From assembly GCF_014876185.1 (NCBI RefSeq), contig NZ_JADALJ010000001.1:1302001-1366000 (forward strand): 64,000 nt of DNA, in the 5' to 3' direction. Both the position numbers and the translations under genes were made by a program. Shown here in pieces: positions 1 through 9,887 of the stretch. The notes below the pieces were generated by a model that was not told the DNA's origin, did no database searches, and saw nothing but the letters and a program-made list of their open reading frames with translations. Origin of the DNA: Rufibacter sp. LB8 (GTDB taxonomy: Bacteria; Bacteroidota; Bacteroidia; Cytophagales; Hymenobacteraceae). Numbering within the stretch: position 1 is the stretch's first letter; the number at the start of each line of letters is the position of its first letter.

Positions 1-12
1 AGGAAACAATTA

Positions 13-1017
13 TCAGACTTTTAATCTGGGGTCTGGGCTGGCGTATTGGGTGGTGAAATCTCCGGCCAGGTATTGAAAATGCGCAGACATGGCAATCATG
101 GCGGCATTGTCGGTGCAGTATTCAAAGGCGGGGAGGTACACGTTCCAGCCGTACTTTTTAGACGCTTCCTGCAAAGTGGCGCGCAAACCAGAGTTGGCCG
201 AAACCCCGCCGGCAATGGCAATTTCTTTGATGCCGGTTTCCTTGGCTGCCAGGTGCAGTTTCTTCATCAAGGTTTGAATCAAGGCACTTTGAATGCTGGC
301 GCAGATGTCGGCTAGGTTCTCTTTTATAAAATCTGGCTGCGCGGCACTGTTCTTCTTCACGAAGTTTAAAATACTAGTCTTAATTCCGCTGAACGAAAAA
401 TCATAGCCGGGCAGGTTCACAATGGGGAACGTGAATTTAGTTGGGTCACCGGTAGCGGCCAGTTTGTCTAGCATTGGGCCGCCGGGGTACGGCAAGCCCA
501 GGAGTTTGGCAGATTTATCAAATGCTTCGCCCACGGCATCATCAGTGGTTTGGCCCAAAACTTCCATGTCTAAGTGGCTTTTCACCAGCACAATCTGGGT
601 GTGGCCGCCGCTCACGGTCAAACATAGGAACGGAAAACTGGGCGCGGGTTCATCAATAAAATGGGCCAGAATATGCGCCTGCATGTGGTTCACCTCAATT
701 AATGGCAGGTTCAGGCCCAGCGCGAAGGACTTGGCAAACGAACAGCCTACCAACAGCGCGCCTAAAAGTCCGGGACCGCGGGTAAAAGCCACCGCATCTA
801 ATTGGCTTTTTGCTATATTTGCTTTTTGCAGCGCCTGGGAAACCACGGGAATGATGTTTTGCTGGTGCGCCCTGGAGGCCAACTCCGGCACCACGCCACC
901 GTATTGCTCATGAATAGCCTGGGTAGCCACAATGTTAGACAACACCCGTCCGTTTTGAATGACAGACGCAGATGTTTCGTCACAGGATGATTCAATCGCT
1001 AAGATAGTAGGGTTCAT
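13..1017 (-). CDS. tsaD: tRNA N6-adenosine threonylcarbamoyltransferase TsaD
   Basis: This enzyme transfers the threonylcarbamoyl group to A37 of tRNAs that read ANN codons, working in the cytoplasm with TsaB and TsaE. The protein opens with the family signature ESSCDETS (residues 9-16). The metal-binding histidines are visible at H111 and H115 (HMQAH), and the late motif GGVSANS is present. At 334 residues it has the usual length. I start it at the ATG at 1015-1017, because the upstream in-frame extension does not resemble the family. It diverges from the tamB-like gene with only 6 bp between the two starts, so its promoter must lie inside that neighbour (candidate TACCTTTG on the minus strand at 1071-1078). 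Identification is secure. Confidence 0.97.
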   Translation of the reverse strand: MNPTILAIESSCDETSASVIQNGRVLSNIVATQAIHEQYGGVVPELASRAHQQNIIPVVSQALQKANIAKSQLDAVAFTRGPGLLGALLVGCSFAKSFALGLNLPLIEVNHMQAHILAHFIDEPAPSFPFLCLTVSGGHTQIVLVKSHLDMEVLGQTTDDAVGEAFDKSAKLLGLPYPGGPMLDKLAATGDPTKFTFPIVNLPGYDFSFSGIKTSILNFVKKNSAAQPDFIKENLADICASIQSALIQTLMKKLHLAAKETGIKEIAIAGGVSANSGLRATLQEASKKYGWNVYLPAFEYCTDNAAMIAMSAHFQYLAGDFTTQYASPDPRLKV

Positions 1018-1023
1018 ATTCCG

Positions 1024-4000
1024 TTGGAGACGCACGACCAAGAGACGCAAAAGGTACAGAAAAACTACCCCAAAGGTATAGCAAAAGGGCTGTTAAAAAT
1101 AATCCTGGGCTTGGTTATCTTGGTGGTGCTGTTGGTGGGAGGCTTGGCCATTGCGCTCCGCTTCCCGAAGGTGCAGACGCGCATAGCCCAGAAAGCTGCC
1201 TCCATCTTATCTGAAACCATCAACCACAAAGTAACCATCGCCCGCGTTGACATAAAGTTCTTCAGTACCGTGGTGCTGGATAGCGTGCGCGTGCTGGACC
1301 GCCAGAACAAAACCCTCTTTTTCATTGGCCAAACTGAAGCCGATATTGGTTTCTTCCGGCTCTTCACCTTTGATAAATGGCGAATTCCGGTCACGGAAAA
1401 CAAAGTATTGGCTATCCCTTACCTTCGGCTTGATGCTAACCGCCTGGACATAAACACGCTCACGCTCACCAACCCAGAGGCTAATCTGATTCAATACAAA
1501 GGCTCAGACTCTTTGAACATGAGCACGTTCATCCGGTCATTGGGCAACCTGATCACGCAAGACACCGCGCAAGACCAGCAGCCTTTCAAATTCATGATTG
1601 ATGCGCTGGAAATTAAGAACGGGCACTTCACCTACCATGACTATAACCTGCCGTTTACTGACTACGGCCTTGACTATGACCACCTGGATTTAGAGCGCAT
1701 CAACGGCCGTTTCTCAGCTATTGACATTAAAGGTGACACCATTCACACCCAAATCACCGGCCTTACGGCGCAAGACAAAAAATCAAAGACGTTTCTGAAG
1801 CGTCTGGACACCAAGATGGTCTACGCCCCCACCTTTTGGGAATGGGGCGATTTGAACCTGCGCGTGAACAACAGTCATCTGGCCAAGTTTGTCCGGTTTG
1901 ACTACAACCGCTTCGGGAATTTTGTGGACTTCAACGACAGCGTGCACGTGACCGCTGATTTTGACAGCACCTACGTGACCTCAGATGACATCTCCATGTT
2001 CAATGACGCGCTCAAAGGGTGGGACGAAAAAGTACTGTTATCGGGGAAAGCCAAAGGTTGGGTCAATAATTTCCGGGCGCAGGACGTGGACATAAAATAT
2101 GGGCAGTTCACTCATATTAAAGGCGATGTGAGTGCCCGCGGTTTGCCAGATTTCAAGAACACGTTCGCAGATTTGGAACTGGAAGCCAGCACCATCAATG
2201 CCCGTGATTTAAAGAAGTTTATTCCGGCCCACGCGTACCCTATCTCCTCTAGGGCGGGCACCATTAAACTAGAAGGCGCCTTCATAGGCTTCTACAATGA
2301 CTTTGTGGCCAACGGCAAGTTTGACACGCCCCTGGGCAAACTGGTGTCAGACATCAACCTGAAATTCGACAAGAAAAACGCCAATCACTCTTCTTACAAA
2401 GGCTATCTGCAGACGGCCGGGTTTGACGTGGGCGGATTATTAGGTGACAGAAGCGTGGTCAAATCAGTGTCCATGGACGGGCGCGTGCAAGGCAGCGGCT
2501 TCACCTTGAAAACCGCCAAACTGCACGTTGATGCGCGCATCAATTCATTGCACTTATATGACTATCGCTTCCGGAACATGGTAGTTGACGCCGACCTGAG
2601 CCGCGAGACGTTCAGTGGTGATTTCAAGATCAATGATCCCAACCTGGCCATGAACGCCTCCGGTACCATTAACCTGCAGAACAACCAGCAGATTTTTGAC
2701 CTCAACGCCAACATCAGAAAAGCAGACCTTTTAAAGTTGGGACTCACTGAACAGCCTCTGGTCATCCAAACCCAGGCAGATGTGGATTTCACAGGCATTG
2801 AGCTTGACAAAATTGCCGGGCTGGCCAAATTCAAGAATTCTAAAATACAGTATGAAGGCCGTGAGGTAGCCATTGACTCCCTCACCATTGAATCACATTT
2901 CCATGATGGCATACGCGAACTGCACGTGGGTTCTGAGATACTGGCCTTGCGGGCGGGCGGAAACTTCAAGTATTCCACGTTTTTCAAAGACCTGCAGACG
3001 CTGTACGAGGAATACCGCCTGAACCTCCAGAACAACCCGCTGGCCATTGAGAACTACTACCGCCGCAAACCGCTCATGCCGCCTACGGCATACGAAATTG
3101 AGTTAGATGTGCATCTCAGGCAGATTAATCCGTTGTTGAGAACCTTCGCCCCTTCTGTTTCCATCTCAGATTTCACGCGCCTGGAAGGTTCTTTCCGGAA
3201 TGGCCCTACCACCATTCTGGAACTGGTGGGCTTGGTAGATACGGTAAAGGTGGATGATAACCTGTTTTACCAGAACCGCGTGGAACTAACCTCTTCTAAG
3301 CTTTGGAACAGCCCAGACGTGCTGGCCAATGCCGTGGTTACCTCTGAGCGGCAAGTGTTGGGCAGCGCCGGTGCCACCGAGAATCTGTATGTGGAAGCCG
3401 TGTGGAGCGAGCGTTTGATTAATTTTTCCAGCAACATTGCGCAAACCGGCACCACCAACAGAGCCAACATCAGCGGAAGCGTGGCTTTTGAGGAAGACAA
3501 CATACGCGTGGTGTTCAACCGGTCCAACATCAATGTGCTGGAGAAAGTCTGGACCATTTCGCCCAATAACACCATTGTGTTCGCCAACGGGGCCATACGC
3601 TTTGACAATGTCACTTTCTCTAACGGGCCGCAGAGCATCAATCTGTTCGGGGTGGTGTCGCGCAATCCCAATGACCAGCTCACCATCAAACTCACCAATT
3701 TCACCCTTGATAACCTCAACCCGCTGCTGACCACTAAAATCAACGGCAACCTGAACGGCGAGGTCCAGCTGAAAGACCTGTACACCGAGATTCACTTCTC
3801 CTCCAAACTGGCCGTGGACTCGCTGTTGGTGGACAACATTTACATTGGCAACGTGGCGGGCAACACCATCTGGGAAAGCGCCCTTAACCGCATGAACGTG
3901 GACTTGGGCATTTCCCGCAATGAACAAAAAGTGTTGACCCTCACTGGCGCCTTCAACCCCAAAGGCGGCGACCAGGAACTGGATTTACTGGCCGTGATGG

Positions 4001-5688
4001 ATGATGCCCAAATCAAACTGGTGGAACCGCTGCTCAAAACCATTATGTCAGACATGGGCGGTACCATGGACGGGCGGGTGCGCATTTCCGGCAGGCTCTC
4101 CGGCCCTGTCTTAAAAGGCTCCGTGCTGGTCACCGACGGTTCTTTTGTCTTCAATTACCTCAAAACCAAATACTTCTTCTCTGACCGGGTATATTTCACA
4201 GAGAATGATATTTCTTTCAGGGACATAAGGGTAAGAGATATTTACAACAACACGGCCATCTTGAACGGCGGCATTTTCCATAACGGGTTTGATGATATTG
4301 TGCTGGATTTGAAGGCGCGGTTCAACCGGTTTATGGTGCTCAACACCACCCGCAATGACAACCCCTTGTACTATGGCACCGCCTTCGCCTCTGGTGACAT
4401 GACTGCTTTGGGCGCCGTTTCCAATTTAGAGGTCAAAATCAACGCCCGCAGTGAGACCGGTTCCAGCATATTTATCCCGCTGGACAACACCACCTCATTG
4501 GAGCGGCAGAATTTCATCACGTTCAACAGTGAGAACCCCGCCGTAATTGACACTGTGAAGACCGTGGCCCAGGTGGTGCAGAAATCTGTGGACCTGAGCG
4601 GCATTAACCTGGACTTTAACTTGGAGGTGGATGAAAACGCCTACATAGAATTGATTTTTGACGAACGCACCGGGGACATCATCCGGGGCCGGGGCCGGGG
4701 CAACATCAGAATGGTCATTGACACCCGCGGCGAATTCTCCATGTACGGCACCTATGAAATTGTGCAAGGGCGCTACAACTTCACCATGCTGGGCATTGTG
4801 AACAAAGAATTCAACGTGCGTCCCGGTGGTACCGTAACCTGGAACGGCGACCCGCTGGACGGCAACTTGCGGGTGACGGCCACCTACACCCAACGCGTGT
4901 CCCTGGAGCCCATTCTGGGAAGCTCTGCCCAGACAGACGCAGAAAGACGAAATGCCGCCCAAATACGGTACCCAGTTACAGCGGTGATGGACCTGGATGG
5001 CCCTCTCACCACCCCCCAAATCAGGCTGAACCTAGAATTCAATGACACGCCCAACCTGCTGGAAGACCGCTTGAGCAGCTACCTCAACCGCATCAGAAAT
5101 GATGAACAGGAACTCAACCGGCAGGTATTTTCGCTGCTAGCCTTTAAACGGCTCACCGATGAAGCCGAATTCCAGGTGGGCTTGGTAGGCGATTTAGGCA
5201 GCAGCGTGGGCGAACTGTTCTCCAACCAGCTCAGCTACTGGCTCTCCCAGATTGACAATAACCTGGAAGTAGACATTGGGGTGAGCGGCTACGGCGACCA
5301 GGCCTTTAATGACGTGCAGCTGCGGTTGAGCTATACCTTTTTGGAAGGCCGCTTGCGCATAACCCGTGAGGGCAGCGTGAACAACACCCAGTATGGCCCC
5401 AATGGCCGTACCAACACCATTGGAGATTTGTCAGCGGAGTACTACATCAGCAAGAACGGTCAGTTACGATTACGGATCACGCACCAGACTACGCCGCGCG
5501 ATTTCGCCAATAACATCACTACCTCCAGGCAGACGGTGAGTGTGCTGCACCAGGCCAACTTTGACAACTTCAAGGAGCTGTTCAGCCGTAGGCGCTTAAG
5601 CAGGAAAGCACGCCAGGTGCAGGAAACCCAGACCCCGGTTGTCTCTGATGATGAGCGCACGCCCGTGTTGCCGGTGAAAAAAGAATAG
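1024..5688 (+). CDS. TamB-like translocation/assembly module protein
   Basis: This is a 1,554-residue envelope protein with one N-terminal membrane anchor (about residues 22-46, rich in L, I and V). A very long repetitive beta-strand region of the AsmA/DUF490 type follows. TamB-family proteins bridge the inner and outer membranes; they help outer-membrane protein assembly and probably phospholipid transport. The C-terminal part has the conserved DUF490 pattern (YEIVQGRYNF, then VTATYTQRV and SYTFLEGRLRI). No ATG precedes the membrane segment, so the TTG at 1024 is the best start. The gene abuts tsaD head to head. Its TAG stop is followed at once by a perfect 40-bp palindrome. The family call is firm; partner proteins are not in the window. 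Confidence 0.88.
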   Translation: METHDQETQKVQKNYPKGIAKGLLKIILGLVILVVLLVGGLAIALRFPKVQTRIAQKAASILSETINHKVTIARVDIKFFSTVVLDSVRVLDRQNKTLFFIGQTEADIGFFRLFTFDKWRIPVTENKVLAIPYLRLDANRLDINTLTLTNPEANLIQYKGSDSLNMSTFIRSLGNLITQDTAQDQQPFKFMIDALEIKNGHFTYHDYNLPFTDYGLDYDHLDLERINGRFSAIDIKGDTIHTQITGLTAQDKKSKTFLKRLDTKMVYAPTFWEWGDLNLRVNNSHLAKFVRFDYNRFGNFVDFNDSVHVTADFDSTYVTSDDISMFNDALKGWDEKVLLSGKAKGWVNNFRAQDVDIKYGQFTHIKGDVSARGLPDFKNTFADLELEASTINARDLKKFIPAHAYPISSRAGTIKLEGAFIGFYNDFVANGKFDTPLGKLVSDINLKFDKKNANHSSYKGYLQTAGFDVGGLLGDRSVVKSVSMDGRVQGSGFTLKTAKLHVDARINSLHLYDYRFRNMVVDADLSRETFSGDFKINDPNLAMNASGTINLQNNQQIFDLNANIRKADLLKLGLTEQPLVIQTQADVDFTGIELDKIAGLAKFKNSKIQYEGREVAIDSLTIESHFHDGIRELHVGSEILALRAGGNFKYSTFFKDLQTLYEEYRLNLQNNPLAIENYYRRKPLMPPTAYEIELDVHLRQINPLLRTFAPSVSISDFTRLEGSFRNGPTTILELVGLVDTVKVDDNLFYQNRVELTSSKLWNSPDVLANAVVTSERQVLGSAGATENLYVEAVWSERLINFSSNIAQTGTTNRANISGSVAFEEDNIRVVFNRSNINVLEKVWTISPNNTIVFANGAIRFDNVTFSNGPQSINLFGVVSRNPNDQLTIKLTNFTLDNLNPLLTTKINGNLNGEVQLKDLYTEIHFSSKLAVDSLLVDNIYIGNVAGNTIWESALNRMNVDLGISRNEQKVLTLTGAFNPKGGDQELDLLAVMDDAQIKLVEPLLKTIMSDMGGTMDGRVRISGRLSGPVLKGSVLVTDGSFVFNYLKTKYFFSDRVYFTENDISFRDIRVRDIYNNTAILNGGIFHNGFDDIVLDLKARFNRFMVLNTTRNDNPLYYGTAFASGDMTALGAVSNLEVKINARSETGSSIFIPLDNTTSLERQNFITFNSENPAVIDTVKTVAQVVQKSVDLSGINLDFNLEVDENAYIELIFDERTGDIIRGRGRGNIRMVIDTRGEFSMYGTYEIVQGRYNFTMLGIVNKEFNVRPGGTVTWNGDPLDGNLRVTATYTQRVSLEPILGSSAQTDAERRNAAQIRYPVTAVMDLDGPLTTPQIRLNLEFNDTPNLLEDRLSSYLNRIRNDEQELNRQVFSLLAFKRLTDEAEFQVGLVGDLGSSVGELFSNQLSYWLSQIDNNLEVDIGVSGYGDQAFNDVQLRLSYTFLEGRLRITREGSVNNTQYGPNGRTNTIGDLSAEYYISKNGQLRLRITHQTTPRDFANNITTSRQTVSVLHQANFDNFKELFSRRRLSRKARQVQETQTPVVSDDERTPVLPVKKE
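1071..1078 (-). promoter_or_regulatory. Candidate -7 element for tsaD
   Basis: On the minus strand this reads TACCTTTG, matching the Bacteroidota -7 consensus TAnnTTTG about 55 bp upstream of the tsaD start. No convincing TTG lies at the -33 distance, and it overlaps the tamB-like coding region, so this is only a candidate. Confidence 0.3.
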
Positions 5689-5728
5689 CCGTTTTTGGCC
5701 TCATTTCCGGAAATGAGGCCAAAAACGG
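5689..5728. repeat. 40-bp palindrome, copy 1 (perfect)
   Basis: The copy begins on the base after the tamB-like stop codon. Both 20-base halves are exact reverse complements (left half CCGTTTTTGGCCTCATTTCC). Compared with the family consensus, two arm positions are changed together with their pairing partners, so pairing is kept. Confidence 0.95.
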
Positions 5729-5760
5729 AACCCTACCCCTGCATGTTCTAAATAAATGCA

Positions 5761-5768
5761 TATTTTTG
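5761..5768 (+). promoter_or_regulatory. Candidate -7 promoter element for the ftsX operon
   Basis: TATTTTTG fits TAnnTTTG and lies 16 bp before the ftsX ATG, leaving a leader of about 10 nt. No good TTG is visible at the -33 position. Confidence 0.4.
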
Positions 5769-5783
5769 CAGCCACACACCTCT

Positions 5784-6680
5784 ATGGCTAAACCGCTCAA
5801 ACATACGCGTAAGAAAAAGCTGGGCAATTACCCGCACACCATGGTGATCTTCAGCATTACCCTGGCGCTTTTTGTGATAGGCCTGTTTGGCTTGCTCCTC
5901 ATCCATGCCAAGAAACTCTCAAACCTGGTCAAGGAGAACATTGAAGTGCAAGTCTACCTGGACCGTGACATCACGCCCTTGGAGGTGGAGAAGCTGAAAA
6001 AGACGCTGGCCCGCAAAGAATACATTGCCTATCATGCCTCTGAGCCGCAGGTCACGTTCTTCTCCAAAGAGCAGGGCGCCAAAGAATTCATTGAAGAAAG
6101 CGGCGAAGACTTCCTAACCTTTTTGGGCGAAAACCCGCTGCGCGATGCCTTTATTCTGCGCGTAAACCCAGAATTCGCCACTTCAGCCCAGCTTAAAAAA
6201 ATAAAGCATGACCTGCAGAACACTGTGGGAGTGTACGAAGTGGAATACGTGGAGAGCCTGATTGACTCCATCAACCAAAACCTGAACAAGCTGAGCATTC
6301 TGTTGATTTCCTTCGCCGGAATTCTGGTGCTGGTGGTGATTATTCTGATTAACAACACCATTAAATTGGCGCTTTTCTCCCAACGGTTCTTAATCAGGAG
6401 CATGCAGTTAGTGGGCGCCACTTCGTTTTTCATACAGAAACCCTTCTTGAACCGGGCCATTTTTCAGGGTATTGTGAGTGGCTTGCTGGCCGCTGGGCTT
6501 TTGTTTGGCTTGCTGCAGTATGTGTACCATGAGATGAGCGAACTCTACCTACTCCGTGACGAAAAACAAATCATGCTCTTGCTGGTGGCGCTATTGGTGC
6601 TGGGCGGCGTGCTGGGTTTCCTGAGTTCCTACCGCTCCGTGAGAAAATACCTCAGATCCTCTTTAGACGATTTATATTAA
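5784..6680 (+). CDS. ftsX: Cell division protein FtsX
   Basis: FtsX is the membrane subunit of the FtsEX ABC-type complex, which links the division ring to activation of peptidoglycan hydrolases. The 298-residue protein has a basic cytoplasmic start and one transmembrane segment at about residues 22-45. An extracytoplasmic loop follows (about 50-165), then three more membrane segments in the FtsX permease domain, as expected. I choose the ATG at 5784 rather than the in-frame TTG at 5766, since the TTG lies inside the likely -7 box. It heads a compact operon with the DUF3098 gene, uppP, truB and ribF. Its ATPase partner FtsE is encoded about 52 kb away on the other strand. Confidence 0.93.
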   Translation: MAKPLKHTRKKKLGNYPHTMVIFSITLALFVIGLFGLLLIHAKKLSNLVKENIEVQVYLDRDITPLEVEKLKKTLARKEYIAYHASEPQVTFFSKEQGAKEFIEESGEDFLTFLGENPLRDAFILRVNPEFATSAQLKKIKHDLQNTVGVYEVEYVESLIDSINQNLNKLSILLISFAGILVLVVIILINNTIKLALFSQRFLIRSMQLVGATSFFIQKPFLNRAIFQGIVSGLLAAGLLFGLLQYVYHEMSELYLLRDEKQIMLLLVALLVLGGVLGFLSSYRSVRKYLRSSLDDLY

Positions 6681-6692
6681 GCTATACCCTAT

Positions 6693-6914
6693 ATGGAAAA
6701 TCAGAACCGGACGCCCTTTGCTTTTGGCAAGCGCAATTACCAAATCATGTTGCTGGGCCTGGCAGTAATGGCCATTGGTTTCATTTTAATGGCAATGGAC
6801 TCTGAGCCGTACGGGTATGGTTTCTTAGGCCTCACATTAGGGCCAATTGTGCTGATGGTGGGCTTCATCATTCAGTTCTTCGCCATTTTTGCCAAACCCC
6901 GTAAAGACGTTTAA
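6693..6914 (+). CDS. DUF3098 small membrane protein
   Basis: This is a 73-residue protein with two hydrophobic segments (about residues 17-35 and 44-66) separated by a short loop containing SEPYGYG. It matches the DUF3098 family, found in Bacteroidota between ftsX and uppP. Its function is unknown. The context, between a division permease and a lipid-carrier phosphatase, suggests an envelope role, but that is inference. It starts 12 bp after ftsX, and its TAA overlaps the ATG of uppP, so translation is probably coupled. Confidence 0.85.
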   Translation: MENQNRTPFAFGKRNYQIMLLGLAVMAIGFILMAMDSEPYGYGFLGLTLGPIVLMVGFIIQFFAIFAKPRKDV

Positions 6915-7756
6915 TGGATATCTGGCACGCCATCATCCTCGCCATTGTGGAGGGGCTCACTGAATTTCTGCCGGTTTCCTCTACCGGACACATGGTCATT
7001 GCGTCCAGCCTTATGGGCATCAGTGCCTTTGAGTTCACCAAGATGTTCACGGTCACCATACAGTTTGGGGCCATCTTGTCTGTGGTGGTGCTGTACTGGA
7101 AACGGTTCATCAATTCCTTTGACTTCTACAAGAAACTGCTGGTGGCGGTAATTCCGGCGCTGGCCATTGGGTTCATGGTGAAAGACGCTATTGACGCCAT
7201 GCTGGAACGCGTAGAGATTGTGGCCATCAGTTTATTGGTGGGCGGCGCGATCCTCATCTTCGTGGACAAATGGTTCACAGACCGGGAAAACCCCGTGACC
7301 ACGCCAAGTTACAAAAATGCGCTGGTGATTGGCTTGTTCCAGTGTTTGGCCATGATTCCGGGGGTTTCCAGGTCAGCATCCTCCATTATTGGCGGTTTGA
7401 CCCAGGGCATGACCCGTAAATCAGCGGCGGAGTTCTCATTCTTTATGGCCGTGCCCACCATGTTGGCTGCTGCTTCCTACAGCGTGCTCAAAGATCTGCT
7501 GCATCTGGAAATTTCTGATGTGGTGATGTTTAACATACCTAAAATTCAGGAAAGCTTTGCCGCCATCACCACCCAGGAATGGCAAGCGCTGGCAATAGGC
7601 AATGTGGTGGCCTTTTTGGTAGCCATGGCCGCCATTAAGTTCTTTGTGGGCTTTCTGACCAAGCACGGCTTCAAGCTGTTTGGCTATTACCGAATTTTAT
7701 TGGGGCTGGTGATCCTTATCTTATTAGCCCTGGGCGTAGACATTCAATTAGTGTAA
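6914..7756 (+). CDS. uppP: Undecaprenyl-diphosphatase UppP (BacA family)
   Basis: UppP removes a phosphate from undecaprenyl diphosphate, recycling the lipid carrier used for peptidoglycan and surface polysaccharides; loss or excess changes bacitracin sensitivity. Both family motifs are present: [15 protein letters not shown] near residues 13-27 and [13 protein letters not shown] near 150-162. The 280 residues hold about eight hydrophobic segments, matching the usual size. The start overlaps the stop of the DUF3098 gene and the end overlaps the start of truB. Supply of this lipid carrier would also serve the glycan loci in this window. Confidence 0.97.
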   Translation: MDIWHAIILAIVEGLTEFLPVSSTGHMVIASSLMGISAFEFTKMFTVTIQFGAILSVVVLYWKRFINSFDFYKKLLVAVIPALAIGFMVKDAIDAMLERVEIVAISLLVGGAILIFVDKWFTDRENPVTTPSYKNALVIGLFQCLAMIPGVSRSASSIIGGLTQGMTRKSAAEFSFFMAVPTMLAAASYSVLKDLLHLEISDVVMFNIPKIQESFAAITTQEWQALAIGNVVAFLVAMAAIKFFVGFLTKHGFKLFGYYRILLGLVILILLALGVDIQLV

Positions 7757-8469
7757 TGCAGGAAGAAGCTTTGTATGACTTTGAGGCAGGCGCCATCCTG
7801 TTATTGGACAAACCGTTAACCTGGACGTCTTTTGACCTGGTAAAGAAAACGAAATTCGCGCTCAAGATTAAAAAGATTGGCCACGCGGGCACTTTAGATC
7901 CTTTGGCCACCGGCTTGCTGATTATGTGTACCGGTAAATTCACCAAACGCATTGAGGAGATCCAGGCCCAGGAAAAAGAATACACCGGGCAACTGGTTTT
8001 AGGCCACACCACACCTTCGTTTGACCTGGAAACCGAAATTGACAGCACCTCTCCCACGGAGCATCTCACCGAGGCCGACATCAAAGCCGCCGCCGCTTCT
8101 TTTGAAGGCGAAATAGACCAGGTGCCGCCCATCTACTCGGCAGTGAAAGTGAACGGACAGCGCGCCTACAACATCGCACGCAGTGGCGGGGAGGCCGATA
8201 TTAAATCCAAACGAATCACCATCAAAAGCTTCGAGATTACCTCCATGGAAGGCAATATGGTGTCTTTTAAAGTGGTTTGCTCCAAAGGAACCTACATCAG
8301 AAGCCTGGCCCGTGATTTAGGCGAGAAGCTGGGTTGTGGCGCGTATTTATCTAAATTAGTCCGCACGCGCATTGGTGACTATCGCCTGGAAGATGCCATG
8401 AACCTGGAGCAATTGCAGGCGTTGCGTGACCAACTTATACCCCAGAATGAAGGTCATACGGGAGCTTAG
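7756..8469 (+). CDS. truB: tRNA pseudouridine(55) synthase TruB
   Basis: TruB makes pseudouridine 55 in the T-psi-C loop of tRNAs. The protein shows the catalytic motif GHAGTLDPLATGLL near residues 40-53, with the nucleophilic Asp in TLDP, and the later motifs KEYTG and VPPIYSAVKVNGQRAY. At 237 residues it is a short form without a PUA extension, as is common in Bacteroidota. The ATG overlaps the uppP stop by one base. Its last 23 bases overlap the start of ribF, the usual neighbour. Confidence 0.97.
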   Translation: MQEEALYDFEAGAILLLDKPLTWTSFDLVKKTKFALKIKKIGHAGTLDPLATGLLIMCTGKFTKRIEEIQAQEKEYTGQLVLGHTTPSFDLETEIDSTSPTEHLTEADIKAAAASFEGEIDQVPPIYSAVKVNGQRAYNIARSGGEADIKSKRITIKSFEITSMEGNMVSFKVVCSKGTYIRSLARDLGEKLGCGAYLSKLVRTRIGDYRLEDAMNLEQLQALRDQLIPQNEGHTGA

Positions 8470-9373
8470 CCAATTTCCAGAGTTGTCTGGCGCTGTGGTC
8501 ACGTCGGGTACTTTTGACGGAGTACACGTGGGGCACCAGAAAATCCTGTCAAGGTTAACGGAGGCGGCGCGCCAAAGCAACGGGCAAAGCGTGGTCCTCA
8601 CCTACTGGCCCCATCCGCGCACGGTCCTAAACCCCGAAGATGATTCACTGCGCCTGCTTTCTACCATTGAAGAACGCATTGCCGCCCTGGAACAACTGGG
8701 AGTCGACTACTTGCTGATATTGCCCTTCACCAAAGAATTCGCCCAACTCAGTTCTGAGGAATACATCCAACAGATTATTTTAGACACGCTGCACACCAAA
8801 AAACTGGTGATTGGCTATGACCACCGCTTCGGCAAAAACCGCGAGGGTGGTTTTGACTACCTGCAGCAGAACGCCGCCCGGTACGGCCTGGAGGTGGAGG
8901 AAATTCCCCGCCAGGACATTGACGAAGTAGGCGTAAGCTCCAGCAAAATAAGAACAGCCCTGGAGAAAGGAGAAGTAGCCACGGCTGCCCGTTATCTGGG
9001 TAGGCCCTATTCCTTATCAGGAACCGTGGTGCAGGGCAGGCAACTGGGCAGAACCATTGGCTACCCCACGGCCAACGTGCAGGTCTCTGAAAAGCTCAAA
9101 TTGATTCCGGCGCAGGGCGTGTACGCGGCCAGGGTCACCACCCGCCAGGGCGAACACAAAGCCATGCTCAGCATTGGTACCAACCCCACCGTCAACGGAA
9201 CGCACCAGACCATTGAAGTGCACCTTTTTGACTTCAACCAAGACCTGTACGGCCAGGAAATCACCATTGCATTTACCGCCTACCTCAGGCCCGAGGCAAA
9301 ATTCAACTCCCTGGAGGAACTCACCCAACAACTGCACCTGGACCAACAGAATGCCTTACACCTGTTAGGATAA
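8447..9373 (+). CDS. ribF: Bifunctional riboflavin kinase/FAD synthetase RibF
   Basis: RibF phosphorylates riboflavin to FMN and adenylates FMN to FAD. The N-terminal adenylyltransferase half has GTFDGVHVGHQKIL near residues 20-33, with the HxGH nucleotide site. The C-terminal kinase half has GRTIGYPTANV and the TNPTVNG region. The ATG at 8447 (MKVIRELSQ) is preferred over an upstream GTG because it fits the family start; the gene then overlaps truB by 23 bp. The length of 308 residues is normal. It is the last gene of the ftsX operon. Confidence 0.96.
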   Translation: MKVIRELSQFPELSGAVVTSGTFDGVHVGHQKILSRLTEAARQSNGQSVVLTYWPHPRTVLNPEDDSLRLLSTIEERIAALEQLGVDYLLILPFTKEFAQLSSEEYIQQIILDTLHTKKLVIGYDHRFGKNREGGFDYLQQNAARYGLEVEEIPRQDIDEVGVSSSKIRTALEKGEVATAARYLGRPYSLSGTVVQGRQLGRTIGYPTANVQVSEKLKLIPAQGVYAARVTTRQGEHKAMLSIGTNPTVNGTHQTIEVHLFDFNQDLYGQEITIAFTAYLRPEAKFNSLEELTQQLHLDQQNALHLLG

Positions 9374-9472
9374 ATTTACGAATTCCGTAACTTCACCTCA
9401 GACTTTCACGAAAGAGATAGCGGGGCAGGCAGTCTAACCAGGTTTGGGTTTGTTTCATTCAACTCCACAGGC

Positions 9473-9877
9473 ATGTTCAAAAGCATTCTTTCTGTTCTGG
9501 GCGGCACCGCCCTGGGCGTGTTCACCATTGGCGTCATTCAATACCTTGGGTCGCAGGTGTACCCGTTGCCCGCCGGTTTAACGTCCAATGATTCAGTGGC
9601 CATGGCTTCTTACCTGGAGCAGGCCCCCGCTGGCATGTTGTTGCTGGTGCTGCTGGCCTATGCCTTCGGTTCTTTCTTTGGCGGTATGCTGGGTGCGCGT
9701 TACGCACCTGGTAAACCTATCGGTCATGCTTTGGCGGTCGGGATTATCCTGCTCTTGTTCGGGATTACGAACCTCTGGATGATGCCCCACCCCATCTGGT
9801 TTGTGGTGGCCGCCGTGGTGGTCTTTGTGCCCATGGCTTTCTTTGGCGGCATGATGTCCTCTAGGAGAATTCCTTGA
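9473..9877 (+). CDS. Small integral membrane protein, unknown function
   Basis: This is a 134-residue protein with about four hydrophobic segments (roughly residues 5-25, 50-70, 80-100 and 105-125). Glycine-rich motifs such as [15 protein letters not shown] lie between segments two and three. I do not recognise a named family. The glycine-zipper look and the short loops resemble small Bacteroidota membrane proteins of unknown role. It stands alone between ribF and the CoA-transferase genes, with about 100 bp upstream and a palindrome copy just after its stop. Confidence 0.7.
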   Translation: MFKSILSVLGGTALGVFTIGVIQYLGSQVYPLPAGLTSNDSVAMASYLEQAPAGMLLLVLLAYAFGSFFGGMLGARYAPGKPIGHALAVGIILLLFGITNLWMMPHPIWFVVAAVVVFVPMAFFGGMMSSRRIP

Positions 9878-9887
9878 TTTTACCTTT

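Noticed and set aside
3640-3680. LFGVVSRNPND in the TamB-like protein resembles the peptide of the palindrome
   Set aside because: The DNA match is low and the residues fit the natural beta-strand repeats of the protein.
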